Assembly: GCA_949752745.1 (NCBI GenBank)
Contig: OX457032.1
Span: forward strand, 17,090,720-17,154,719
Length of the DNA: 64,000 nucleotides
Origin: Protula sp. h YS-2021
Taxonomy: Eukaryota; Annelida; Polychaeta; Sabellida; Serpulidae
Direction: 5' to 3'
Part shown: positions 32,228-43,980 of the stretch, one piece after another
Numbering within the stretch: position 1 is the first letter of the stretch
How the letters are laid out: each line of letters begins with the position of its first letter
Made by a program: the position numbers and the translations under genes
Notes under the pieces: model-generated
Told to the model about the DNA's origin: nothing
Databases searched by the model: none
Seen by the model: only the letters and a program-made list of their open reading frames with translations

Positions 32228-33405
32228 CAATGAGAAGAAGGGAAAGCTGCACTGGCTTGAAGTTGTCATTTTGCATCATACTTTATAAATCCAAATATTT
32301 AGTTAGTTTTACCACGAAACCTTAAATTTGATCCTTTTTTTCAATGGCACACTGTGGTGAAACACTGCGGCATATTTCTTCCTTTCTTTTTCTGCTTGCT
32401 CAAAGCCAGACATCCGATAGCTGGGCCCAGTGTCCCTGATTGCTTCGGCTCTGTCACTCAGTTAATCAAATAAGAAAAAGGGTGTTTTAACCTCACGCAA
32501 AAGAATGACTACAACAACTTTTATTAGATGACGCCCACGCAAATTCAATAAATTCCAAATGCTTTTTACACATGGAAATAGAATATACATTACATTTCCA
32601 TCTAGACAACACAATGACAATAGGATTACAATTTTTGATTTTGTGATAGAAAGGGCGCGTAATCAGACAATAACAGCAACGGCTTAATGCCCTCCCGTAC
32701 ACTAAACACGATAACCTTAAACAGAAAAAAGCACGATGAACGCTTAGATAGGAAATGGTGCTACTATGCGGGGGCGTATTGGAAACGATATGGGCCCTCT
32801 AAGGGGCTTGAGCGCAAAGTGATCTGTGATAACTATTTCCTCCCGCATTGACAAAATTATCAATTTTAGCACTCTTCCCTTGGATATGTATCTTTTCCTC
32901 TCCTGCGTCTCCTCACATTATTGGCTGACTTGTTTTGAAGTAACCCTTAAGTTTTCTTTTTCCGAAGAAAAAAAAAACATTCAAGATTCAGTGCTACTAA
33001 AAGTGTTAACTTTATTACTTCATTTTGGGAGCAACCGACATTTCGCCGACGTTTGAGAACGGTTTGGCATCAACGTCAAAATAATATCTTTTATGAAATG
33101 TTGTATAGATGTCTTTCTGACGACCATCCTAAGCATATCATATCCACCCTTAGGACAAATACCCCTCACCCCTAGGTCGTCCGCTTAATTAAATAACAAA
33201 AATGAAAGGCACATTTTAAGACGTAGTTTGCAAAAATCAAGTGGGGGAAGTCAAGCATACTAATCGGAAGAAAAACATTTTATCTCCATTTTTTACCTAT
33301 TTCGTCAAAGTGCAACATTTACCACTGAGCTACAACATGGTATGGTTCTTAGTACGTTTTGACCGCAACGTGTATCCCATCTCGTTATCATGTGCAGACG
33401 GTGGT

Positions 33406-33406
33406 C

Positions 33407-33436
<30 letters not shown>
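33406..33436. repeat. (CAA)n microsatellite
   Basis: Ten CAA units. Confidence 0.95.
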
Positions 33437-33437
<1 letters not shown>

Positions 33438-33519
33438 TGTCTACGATTAAAATAATTTTTCACCACCTTTCTGAGAAAAGAAAAGCAAAACAAAAATCGA
33501 ATAATTTCGTATTTTTCCT

Positions 33520-33638
33520 TGGACGTATTGTCACTGGACGTACTGTTGCTGGACGTATTGTCACCGGACGTACTGTCCGCTGGACGTATTGTCGCTGGAT
33601 ATATTGTCGCTGTACGCACTATCGCTGAATGTACTGCC
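33520..33638. repeat. 15-bp minisatellite, 8 copies
   Basis: TGGACGTATTGTCAC and variants at 33520, 33535, 33550, 33565, 33581, 33596, 33611 and 33626. The copies diverge progressively to the right. Confidence 0.9.
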
Positions 33639-34350
33639 AATGTCAATCTCCGTAAACATTATTTATTAATCTGTAACCTAAGCAACTCCCTGAGGCTGGA
33701 ACCAAACACGGTCTTTCTTTAATTTAGCCAATTTTCTGCCCCAAAGGGTAATATATTTACTGTTGCAAAAGACTAATAGCATATGTCCAGACGGGTAATT
33801 TGTGAAGCCCATTCATGGACATATTTACCTGTCTCAGTTGCAGCTTCCCCCTCCCCTCCCCTCCCCATCCTACAATGTATCATCAGTTTGTCGAAGGGTC
33901 GTTGCCCCGCTGCTGCACAATAGTCATTACAACAGGAGCTACTCGTTCTTCGGTGCCAACATCATACATATTTAATACTGGAGAAACTTCCTGACGTAAA
34001 CTAGTTACCTCAACTGGTTCGAAATGACATTGGTGTGCAAAGCGGTACCAAGTGCTAAGGCCCGTTTAAATAACAGTGACTTTCTTGACAAAAGGGGAAT
34101 GTCTATGTGGACCGGAAGCCTTGTTTCTGCAGTGTGCCCGTCCGTCTGTGTTTATTTCCTAGATTACTTTATGTAGAGAGAGCTAGTGTCTTTTTTCGCA
34201 GTTTATTTGCAGTTTTCCTGTACCATCAGTCCAATGTCCAGTTTTTCTTTAGACTTTTTCGCTAATGGAAAATTTACGGCAACAGTGGAAAAATTAACGA
34301 TTATCAACGAGAAAACCCCGATAAATGAAAGTATTTTGGCTGTTTTTTTT

Positions 34351-34467
34351 TATTTCACTACGATACTGTTGATTAGATATGGCGTGGCACAATAGATATT
34401 TATTTCTTATTATTTCACTGCGATACTGTTGATTAGATATGGCGTGACACAATAGATATTTAATTTC
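34351..34467. repeat. 60-bp tandem duplication
   Basis: Copy 1 starts at 34351 and copy 2 at 34411. They share GATACTGTTGATTAGATATG and CACAATAGATATTTA with very few differences, so the duplication is recent. Confidence 0.9.
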
Positions 34468-35268
34468 ATGCATCTTTAAATAATACCGAAATTGACTGCA
34501 ATGAAAAATTAGCACTTGAAATTTTAAGGTGAAAATTAGGAATTCTATTTAAGTATAAGTCTGTATAAGTTTCCACACTTTATTATCAACACAGAAAAGA
34601 ATGAACTCCTTGAACTCCTAAAACACACGATGTTTCACATATTTATGTACGGATAATATATTTTCAATTATATTATTTTTTGTCTTTATTTTTTATTTAT
34701 TTATTTTTTATTATTTTTTTTTGGTGGGGAGGGGTAAACGCTCATTGCAGTGCAGTATTTCACACATACACTTTATGAACTTATGATGTTCCAGATAAAG
34801 CAGAATTAAAAAATAACAAGCCGAGTATGTCAATGAACTCTGCAATTTCTTTTAAAAATAACGTCATAGACACATTTTCGAATTAACATTTAATCTGAGA
34901 AATTTAGGGCGATATCTATGTGCACTCAACTGAATTTTTTCTTTTCTATAGAAAAAAATGCAAGGCAGCGTCATGTCATGTCTATTTAAATTAACTCTGT
35001 TTACGGTTTCGGTCAAAAATGTTTTCTTTACAAATAACGTATAAAAGCTAGTTTGCGTCAACTGCTGAGGGCGGATTGTTTACTTTTGAACATGTTCTTG
35101 TAATTTTTAATTTTTTAAATTTGCGTAATATTTACATTTATCTGCGGCGTGCGTTTGTAGGATTCGTATTAACCAAAGTCAGCAAGGTGGAATATTGAAA
35201 CCTTCGAACTAAACAAAAGAGAAACAAAAATCTAAATAAATCATACATAAACTAAAACATTATATATA

Positions 35269-35410
35269 CAGTAGATACGCGTTAATTGGGCCACGGTTAA
35301 TTGGAACTATCGGTTAACTGGAATCAAATCATTGGGTCCCAATTTTGGGACCAATGTATTTTAAACGGGAAAGTTGCAATTATCGATTAAACGGTTAATT
35401 GGTACCAATA
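35269..35410. mobile_element. one end of a pogo/Tigger-like element (fragment)
   Basis: After TA at 35267-35268 the sequence CAGTAGATACGCGTTAATTG resembles pogo/Tigger termini (CAGTA plus a GTTAATTGG-type repeat). GGTTAATTGG and CGGTTAACTGG recur inside. The matching far end was not found. Confidence 0.35.
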
Positions 35411-35431
35411 TTGAACAAAAACACACCCAAA

Positions 35432-36150
35432 CTAGAACCGCATTTCGCTAGCAAAATGTTTAACACTTGACAAAAATTAAAACTCAAAATACTTCCTTCA
35501 ATGGGTTATTTCTTGAATAATATAAAGTATTTTACAACATGCATACAATGGCCCCAGCCATAAAAACTGGGGGCAATTTATGGAATCTGGGGGCCATCGC
35601 GGCCCCAGCGAAAATTTAGGGGGCTATTTTCTGAAACTGGGGGCCATGGCCCCCGCCAAAATTATCCGTGTTATTATTGTTAGTATTCACAAGTTCTACA
35701 CAAGTCCAAAGTTTCGTTGTCCTAGGGTCCATAGTGCCAGAGAAGAAGACGACACAAAAAAATCGGACCACTCTCAAGGAAAAAAAACTCTAGAGATTGA
35801 TAACTTAATACCAGCTAAATATATTAGCAAACAACACAGTCTTATAAGCCGAGTGGTGTTTAGTTTTTGTTGACTTAAGGTTACATTGACTGATCAGGCA
35901 TACGCCGTGTTATCTATTTACGCAGTGAGAGCTCGCACAAAGCTGAGCAATTGTGTGGTCTTCTGTGCTGTGCGTTAAGTGCACTGCATTAACTTGCAAA
36001 AAATACACTCTTCTCACATGGCGTTTTGAACAAGAAAACGAAATCGAAGGCGAAAATAAAAAGTGTCATGCACACGTTCATATCAAGTTCCACCTAATTC
36101 CCAAGTTTCGTGACCCTGGAGCCCGTAGTGGCAGTGGAAGAGATGACACA
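35432..36150 (-). mobile_element. Helentron-like element, copy 2 (rearranged, 5' end missing)
   Basis: The right-hand terminus of the family is at the low-coordinate side: CTAGAACC, then TTTCGCTAGCAAAA, AACACTTGACAA and the ATACTTCCTTCAATGGGTTA block. Family sequence continues to about 36150, where the homology stops before the 5' end. An insert with CTGGGGGCC-type repeats (about 35550-35660) and a second copy of the 5' block (about 35690-35800) show rearrangement or nesting. Confidence 0.55.
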
Positions 36151-37423
36151 ACAATAACTTCACATAGATTTTGAAACGTTTGATTATTAATCGTTTTGTC
36201 TGTGGAAAGCTATATAAAGACCCATGTACATGAGGCAAATTATATCATTTGAAAAATTATCAAAATGGCATTTAGATGCTGAAAGTTCTGTTTTGAATTG
36301 TCTCTATTTCTTTATTAACGAGGACCTGTTTCTCAAAGACGAAATATTAAAGAATGGGCAAAATTAATATAAAGACTTCTCATCCTGATTTAGGTTTGCT
36401 TTTTCTTTGGCGACAAGCCAATGATTTTTCGTTTCAGATTTCGAAACCTTTCTGAGAAACTTTTGCCAGTTCGAAAACTTTCCAGAAAAACAGCTTTGCT
36501 ACTTACTCTATGGCATGGCATCCCTTCCCCCAATCTCACCCTCACCAAGAATTGTGCGTAACTAAGCCGATTTGCGTCATCGCGTCGTGCCTGTAAACCC
36601 GGCACAAGCATGTCACTATACTGCGTGTATTTAGCGTATGTGAATCAAGAACACATCATTCATGTAATACACAGTGTGGCTGTTGGTACATACGATAGGC
36701 TCGTACAAATGCTCGTCCTGACGCGTTCCTTTTGGCGTTACAAACCATTGTTTGTTTGTTTGTTTGTTTTATGGCTTCGCGTTTTAATCATGAAAATAAA
36801 ACTAAAGGCAAAAACAAAAAGTGAGGCACACAACTCCAGACTAAATACTACATATGCGGCCTTTGGTGGCCCTAAGGCAGTATGACAAGAGGAATAGTAA
36901 AGACAAAAAGATGGACTAGAAAGAGAGAAAAAAAGGTCCAAAACATTGACCCCGTACAATTTTAACATAGTCTTTACATGTCTTTGACTTGCCATGTGTT
37001 AAAGATATCTCATAAAAAGAAGTGAAGTGTTGATGCCACTGTCTAATTTTGAAAAACAGTTAGCGGGGATGTTTTTATTTTAATGTATTTTCATGTTGGT
37101 TGATATCATGATTTGATTTCGATGATACTGGTTGACCCACAAACCTTTTAGTTCCATAATCCTTCAAACTCTTGTTGTGTACCATATTTGGATGAATCAT
37201 TGCAAATCTGTTTGATTGTGTTGCCTTTTCTTGAGTTTCCTCTGTCAAACGTGCTATTTTCAGTACGCAGTGCAGAAAAGGCATGAGTGCTTCAAAACAA
37301 ACACAACTATATTTATGTAAGGAAGCAGTATTGCTGCCATTAGCTAACAGAAATGTCAAACTTAATGTGTAACTAGAACCGGTTTCGCAAACAAGTAGCG
37401 AAATATAAACTTGCCAACTTGCC

Positions 37424-37505
37424 AACTATGAACTATGAAATGAACTATGAAATGAACTATGAAGTGAACTATGAAGTGAACTATGAAGTGAACTATGAAG
37501 TGAAC
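37424..37505. repeat. 12-bp tandem repeat, about 6.5 copies
   Basis: AACTATGAAATG and AACTATGAAGTG units in a row. Confidence 0.9.
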
Positions 37506-38989
37506 AATTACATTAGGTTTTGTATGAAGTAAAGGAAAAACGATATTTATTTTGAAGTAAAGTAAAACAATATTTATCACATTTCGATGTTTGTCGTTGC
37601 GTGGTACTCCAATAATGATATTACTGCTATCAGTAGGAATGTAACGTTTCGTCTAAGACTAAGTATCTGTATATCTTATGTAAAATTTTGGATCGAATAT
37701 TTGCTTGAGGGAATGTCATGAAACCAACCCAGTTTGATTACAGTTTTGTATCTTAGAAAGTTAAAATAACATGAACAGCTTCGTGGTAGCTGAAATATGT
37801 TTGAATTATTTCTGTTTTGATATCTTTTATTTTGCGCCTTTTAACGTAGACAGCATCAAGCAATGTGTTCCTTGAGTGTTTGATTGCATATAAATACTAG
37901 CAATCGTAGCGTCATGCAGTATGAAGAATGCTGATAGCAGATGACGTACGCATTGGCTTCATTTACTTTCTTTGCTTGTCGTGTAAGCGGGGCACCAATG
38001 CTAGCAGTGCGAGCCAATTGGTTTTATGCATAGAATTACTAAAAATCGTCTGTCTTTGCTCATCGATAAAGATCACTACCAATCTTCTTTAAAAAAACCA
38101 TTAGGATAAAGTTTAGATCAAGTGCTATATACTTGCCAAATTTGGTTTCTCTCTCTTGTACCGTTTTTGACGAGTTGATGCAACAAAATTATGCACCTCC
38201 GATTCGGAAGAAAAAAAGACGGCGGCAAATTGTACTGTTTTCGACAAGACAAATTCAACTTATGCTTGTCGAGTTTAACGATGTGGCAAAAAGATTTGCG
38301 TTGCTTTTTGCATCTTTGGTTTGTGTGCATTAAAGACGCTGTGCGTTGCTCCTTGAAACACATGCACCCCTCTGAATAAGCTCAGTATGCAAGGAAAAAT
38401 TTAAAAACTTAAATTTAAAAACATTTCGTGTAAATTAATTCAGTGGTTCCGATGTAGTCTGAAGCCAGCGTTATATTGTATGAAGAATAAAAGAGGTTTC
38501 AAAATTGTGACATTGGTTTGAAAATAAATCATTGTACCTTACCGAAATTGCCACAGATTATGATAAAATGTCTTTATCAACATTATTATACCAATACAAA
38601 CAACATGGATAGCTGATAATAATTTAAGGTTAAGCATTCAAATAATGCGTCACCAGGTGAATTATAATTTACACACCTGTACACACCTTCTGAATTCCAC
38701 AACCCTCTCCTATTAATATCCACACTCAGAGATTAAACACAAAAGCGGAAGAAGAGTTTTGTGTTCAAACAAAACCCTCCAGTACTCCAACTGAATCATA
38801 ACCCAAACCCTTTTCTGAGAACAGCCCAACATGCTCTCAACGCAACCATCAAATTATTAATCGCAATTTCTGATTTCTTAGAATACTGTACTGTTTTATA
38901 TCAATAAGTGTTTCTTCAAAACATAGACTTTAAACTACAAGAAGTGTAGCACTTTTAAAAAGCATGAATCGTAGTCTTTGTCTTGGTCT

Positions 38990-39625
38990 AATAATCCTAT
39001 TGGGGTAAGTCGTTCGGATTCATCATATAATGCTATTGGGATAAATCGATCGGATGTTTATTATAATCCTATTGGGGTTAGCCGTTCGGATTTGTGCTAT
39101 AATCATATTGGGGTAAGTCGTTCGGATTTATGTTATAATCCTATTGAGATAAGTCGTTCGGATTTATTCTGTAATGCTATTGAGATAAATCGATCGGATG
39201 TTTATTATAACCCTATTGGGTAAGTCGTTCGGATTTATGTTATAATTCTACTGGGATAAATCGATCGGATGTTTATTATAAACCTATTGGGTAAGTCGTT
39301 CGGATTTATGTTATAATCCTACTGAGATAAATCGATAGGATGTTTATTATAATCATATTGAGATTTGTGTTATAATCATATTGGGTAAGTCGTTCGGATT
39401 TGTGTTATAATCCTGCCGGGATGGGATAAATCGCTTGGATGTTTGTTATAATCCGATTGCGGCAAGACGCTAGGATTTATGTTATAATCCTGTTGGGATA
39501 AATAGAATTATAATATAGAATTATATTATAATCCTATCGGGGTAATTCGTTCCAATTTATGTCATAATCGTACTGGGATAAGACGTTTGGATTTATGTTA
39601 TAATCCTGCTGTCGTAATCGTTGGG
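38990..39625. repeat. 36-bp minisatellite with two alternating unit types
   Basis: About 17 units. Type A contains TATTGGGGTAAGTCGTTCGG and type B TATTGGGATAAATCGATCGG, followed by ATTTATGTTATAATC or ATGTTTATTATAATC. A and B often alternate, suggesting an older 72-bp dimer. The first 81 codons are open on the plus strand as a 12-residue repeat (NPIGVSRSDLCY-like), but units degrade and stop codons appear further on. Confidence 0.9.
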
Positions 39626-40760
39626 ATATATCTTTGTAACTACAATGGCGTATAAATAGCGCATAATTAAATACGATAAAATTTTAAAAAATAGCAAAAA
39701 ATATACCCAAGTTCAAAACTAAGTTGAATCTGTGACACCAATTGTGAGAACCAGAGTACAGAGACTAGTGTTTAAAATAACGAGTGGGAAAGCAAACAGT
39801 TAAAGCAATTATGTACATTTCGCTAAAAGCAATGAATATCAGAACAAAATAATGGCAAATTATCACGTTCTGAAAGCATTTCAGCCTCTTCCTGACGAAC
39901 CTTATTCTTATTACGTAATAATTATTGGAAGTCGTAGGGAAAGGGAAAGGCGGGGGCGTAAAAGTATCGCTTGGTGGGAAATTCGATAAATTACCTCAAG
40001 GATTCTTCCGATTTTTAAAGTGAAAACATTTTGATATCAAGCACAAAGCTTTCACTCCATTTGGCATTTCTGTATTAAATAAAGGGTACCTGTCTACCTC
40101 TCTTTATTTCCATCAAATGCGTATACCAAGTGATCTGACAATAGTTGTTAGTGGCAAATCTCATTTGCTATTAAGTCTCCATCTAATAAAGATGCGTAAA
40201 TAGCCGACTTGCTGCTTTTTGTCATAACACAACCATATTTTCTCCCGAGAAATCCAGCATAACTGTTAGAAAATTCTACAGTTAGAAATCCGCATTAGAA
40301 ATCTATATTTTTCAATGCATCGTGATACTTTTGAACCATTATTAACATTGCTATTCAAGTGTTTCTGTTATACGTATTTTGCACCTTGAACGAGTTTTTG
40401 GGTTCTTTTCCAAGAACGTTATCGAAGAATAAGATAATAAGTTATGTGAGGTTTAGAGAAAGAGAAGTTAAGAGAAAACCTTTCAAATGCTATGTTGCCA
40501 ATTAAAATAAACACATAACTCGTTTCGTTGTATGCTATGCAAAAAATATAATTAAGAAGTGACATGATATTAAGCACTACAAATGCTCTACCTTTCATGA
40601 ATTTATTTTGGGAACGAAATGTAGTGCAGCTTATAGGGTGCTATATGTGTAACAATCAGGTTATTTGGTGTCGAATTATTTTTAGAATGATGCATCTGCT
40701 GTGATAGTACATCACTGCACTATTTTTAGATACACTTGTGATATATTAAGACATAAAAAT

Positions 40761-40961
40761 TGTATGTATGTAAATGCTTTGTCAACTAATTTAAAAACTC
40801 ATTTTGATATAATTTATCTCATGCTAGTTCATATTTTTCACGCTACGTAAAATATTTGCCTGAATGTATGTAAATGCTTTTTCGGCTAATTTAAAAAGTC
40901 ACTTTGTTATAATTTATCACTTGTTAGTTCATATTTTTACTCCATGTAAAAATATGTGCAT
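40761..40961. repeat. 100-bp tandem duplication
   Basis: Copies start at 40761 and 40861. They share ATGTATGTAAATGCTTT, CTAATTTAAAAA, ATAATTTATC and TAGTTCATATTTTT. Confidence 0.85.
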
Positions 40962-41188
40962 GATGTAGCCTTCGCCTTCTAATTTCTCACAACAAAAACC
41001 CTTTCTTCTATTTTTAAGTTATCCTTATTTATATTAAATTTATAATCATATATAACATAAATAAATACAATCTTTTTCTAAACGTTGCACAAAATATTTG
41101 AACTAGACCTATTGTACTTACATGATTAAAAGATATTTATGTAAAATTCAAACATTTGTAACAACTGTGCTAGAAGATGTATTTTAGG

Positions 41189-42415
41189 AGTCTTGGCCCA
41201 AACCCCCCCGACCGAAACCCCCCGGCCCTAACCCCCCGTCAAAACCCCCCGACTAAAACCCCCCGGCGGCCTAAACCCCCCCCGACCCAAAACCCCCCGG
41301 TTCTTAGGTCTATTTTATATTTTGTAATTGCGATACATCTACGTTGTTAATTACACTTCAAATGCCCATTGAAGAGATCACACGACGTTTAAAATTGCAA
41401 TTTCTGAACCACTGAAGGAATTGATCATCATTATAAAAGAAACTTCATACGTCCATTGATGATAGCACTCAGTTTTTGAAATTGCAATCGCTCTTACGAT
41501 TGATGAGTGTGTACACATCAAAAATTGCAATTCATACGCCGGTTGCGAGATCAGTCTACTTTACAAATTACAATTTCTCTTGCGATAGATGTGACTTATA
41601 TCCATTATGATTCACTTCAATGGGTAATTTAGTGAATAGCTTCAATATTAACAAGTCCTAAAGAGATCAACTCAAGTTCATCGACTCCGAGCTCCGGAGT
41701 AAGTTTGCAGGAACGTATAAAATGACCCAGATTGCTGTGAAAAATCATACTACCATCATTGAATACATCACATCTGCTAAAGGAAATCCAAAGATATTGT
41801 ACCAAGGGCATTTGTACGTAAAGCAAAAAAAATCTAGCAAATGGCTATGTTTCGTACGAGTGCGAAAAGAGGCGCCAGAACAAAGCTTTTCAGGGAGAAT
41901 GTAGAGCTAGGATCAGAGTTCGAGATGACGAGGTCATTTTTGGACCAAATGAGCACACCCATGCTCCCGAACCTGGTCGAGGTGAAATGCTAAAGGCAAA
42001 AGAAGCCATTAAGCGCCGAGCTTTAGATACGGAAGAGACCCCTCTTGACTTTCTGCGTGGAATTGCGTACAATATCCATATGTAAGGTGCTTCAACGCAA
42101 AGACTGCTTGGTTATTTCAGTAATTTTCAGTAGTTTCTTAGTAAAGAGTTTGTGTATTTTCAGTAATTTTCAGTACAGTTTCAGAATTTGTAGTTGGAGA
42201 GTTGAAATGTTACCTTTGTCATGACGTGTAAGCGATTAGGAAAAAGTGAAAATAAATGAAGAAATTATCCTTACACATTTTCTTTTTAGAACGGGGGGAG
42301 TTTGGGTCAGGGGGGTTTAGGCCGCCGGGGGGTTTTAGTCGGGGGGGGGGGTTTGACGGGGGGGGGGGGGTTAGGGCCGGGGCGGGTTCGGTCGGGGGGG
42401 TTTGGGCCTGTTCCC
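41189..42415 (+). mobile_element. Mutator-like (Phantom-type) DNA transposon, short and decayed
   Basis: The element is flanked by a perfect 10-bp direct repeat GTATTTTAGG (41179-41188 and 42416-42425), the target-duplication size of Mutator-like elements. Its ends are inverted repeats of about 115-120 bp (41195-41306 and 42288-42408) starting GGCCCAAACCCCCC. They are built from short C-rich units such as GACCGAAACCCCCC and GGCCTAAACCCCCC; the right arm has longer G-runs. Between them lies a FLYWCH zinc-finger ORF with a frameshift (41722-42085). FLYWCH domains are known in animal Mutator/Phantom transposases. No transposase catalytic domain is present, so this is a deletion derivative. Confidence 0.75.
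41722..42085 (+). pseudogene. FLYWCH-type zinc-finger protein fragment, frameshifted
   Basis: From ATG 41722 one frame gives NHTTIIEYITSAKGNPKILY then QGHLYVKQ, the N-terminal half of a FLYWCH finger. After an eight-A run at about 41825-41832 the domain continues in the next frame: LANGYVSYECEKRRQNKAF, then GECRARIRV, NEHTHAPEP, and MLKAKEAIKRRA with DTEETPL, ending at TAA 42083-42085. The Cys-Cys and His-x-His zinc ligands are in order, and the R-A-x-x-T-x-E-T-P tail is typical of Mutator/FLYWCH ORFs. A one-base slip in the A-run splits the domain, either real decay or an assembly error. The ORF lies inside the inverted repeats. Confidence 0.7.
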
Positions 42416-42614
42416 GTATTTTAGGTACATACAAAATCACTAATAACAATCGTGACTGAAGAATGTGTGTAAACAAAACCGCTTCCTCATTTCCTGCAAG
42501 AAAAATAAAATAATGAAGCACTTTCTTATTTAACCGGTTACACCTTGTGCTATTAAATGTTTGTGTGGGAGTGTTCTCTTGAACATGCCGGAATTAGATC
42601 GAGATTGTTGGGAT

Positions 42615-42722
42615 AGTACAACGCCGTTAGATGTTATTCAGAATTTTGTGTGCTAAAAAGTTCAGTTGTGATCTATTTTTGGAACATGGACTTTTTATGT
42701 ATTTTGTTTTAATGCTGAATTA
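42615..42722. repeat. 110-bp dispersed repeat, copy 1 (left of fold-back element)
   Basis: GTACAACGCCGTTAGATG, TTCAGAATTTTGTG, AAAAAGTTCAGTTGTGAT and TTTTGGAACA recur in the same order and orientation at 45223-45333. Confidence 0.85.
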
Positions 42723-43616
42723 GATGTTGGGAATTCGGGAATACATTCTTTAGACATGGCTGTGTAAAATTTGATTAGCTCATGATTAAAAAATTAAGTG
42801 AACATATTTCCATACTCATGTATTTCTATTCTATTTCTATTTGAAACATACTTAACTAAAACAGTGATTGAGGGGTTTACAGCACTATTGTAATAGTGTG
42901 TGTTCCGTTCTGTTTTGTCCGCTGTACCGAAATGTCCGCTAATTACAAGCTGTTCCAAAATGTCCGCTAACCCCGTTCCAAAGTATCCGCTCGTTCCGTA
43001 ATATCCGCTAACCCTGTTCCAAAGTATCCGCTCGTTCCAAAGTGTCCGCTAACCCTGTTCCAAAGTATCCGCTCGTTCCATAATGTCCGCTAACCCTGTT
43101 CCAAAGTGTCCGCTCGTCCTGGTTTATCCGCTAACCCCGTTCCGTTTTATCCGCTGGTAGTGTCCGCTAAATCTTTAATTTTTAACCCAACCTACTTTGT
43201 CTTGTGACTTTATTGTGACTATGTAACATCATGTGACATTATGTGACTTTGTGTGACTTTATGTGACTATGTAACATCATGTGACATTATGTGACATTAT
43301 GTGACTTTATGTGACTCTGTGACATCATGTGACATTATGCGACTTTATGTGACTCTGTGACAATATTTGACATTATGTGACTCTGTGAGATTATGTGACT
43401 CTGTGACATCATGTGACATTATGTGACTCTGTGAGATTATGTGACTCTGCGACATTATGTGACTTTATATGACTCTGTTACATCATGAGACATTATGTGA
43501 CATCATGTGACTATGTGACATCATATGGCTATATGACCATGTGAGGACTATGTAATTGCTATGTCAGCATAATTAGTCTAACTATGTATGTAATTATCAG
43601 ACTGTTCAATAGACCA

Positions 43617-43689
43617 GCTCAGTTAGCTCACTTGGTAGAGCAGAGGACTCGTAAGCTGAAGATCGGTGGTTCGATCCCACCTAGGGGCA
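43617..43689 (+). tRNA. tRNA-Thr(CGT)-like sequence, degenerate (pseudo-tRNA)
   Basis: 73 nt. The D stem GCTC/GAGC and T stem GGTGG/CCACC with loop TTCGATC are perfect; the A box (TAGCTCACTTGG) and B box (GGTTCGATCCC) each differ from consensus at one base. The anticodon loop reads CTCGTAA, anticodon CGT. The anticodon stem (GAGGA/GCTGA) and half of the acceptor stem do not pair, so it is unlikely to make a working tRNA. TTTT follows 8 bp after the 3' end. It sits in the loop of the fold-back element. Confidence 0.6.
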
Positions 43690-43859
43690 AACACAACTTT
43701 TCCTTTTTTGTTTGTTTTCTGTCTGTTTTTTTTTGTTTGTTTTTAACATGGCCATATTTCTATGCCTTTTTTCACTGATAATATTTAATTAGTCATATTT
43801 CAGTGGTTCTATTACAGTAAAAACTCATACACACAAAGCGTAGGAATAAGTATAGGAAA

Positions 43860-43980
43860 GCCCTCAGAGTGTGGGAACGATCAATAAATTTGTGCGCGAA
43901 AGACCTCAGAGCGTGAGAACGATCAATAAATTTGAGAACATCAAAGGCCTAGACCGTGCGAACGATCGATAAATTTGAGA
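43860..43980. repeat. degenerate tandem repeat, about 50-bp unit
   Basis: GAACGATCAATAAATTTG occurs twice and GAACGATCGATAAATTTG once, each preceded by CTCAGAGTG, CTCAGAGCG or CTAGACCG. Confidence 0.75.

Noticed and set aside
38990..39625. CRISPR-like array of 36-bp repeats
   Set aside because: Units are contiguous with no unique spacers, and the genome is eukaryotic. It is a minisatellite.
41195..41306. Telomere-like CCCTAA repeats
   Set aside because: Units vary (CCGAAACCCCCC, GGCCTAAACCCCCC) and are inverted at 42.3 kb. They are transposon ends, not an interstitial telomere.
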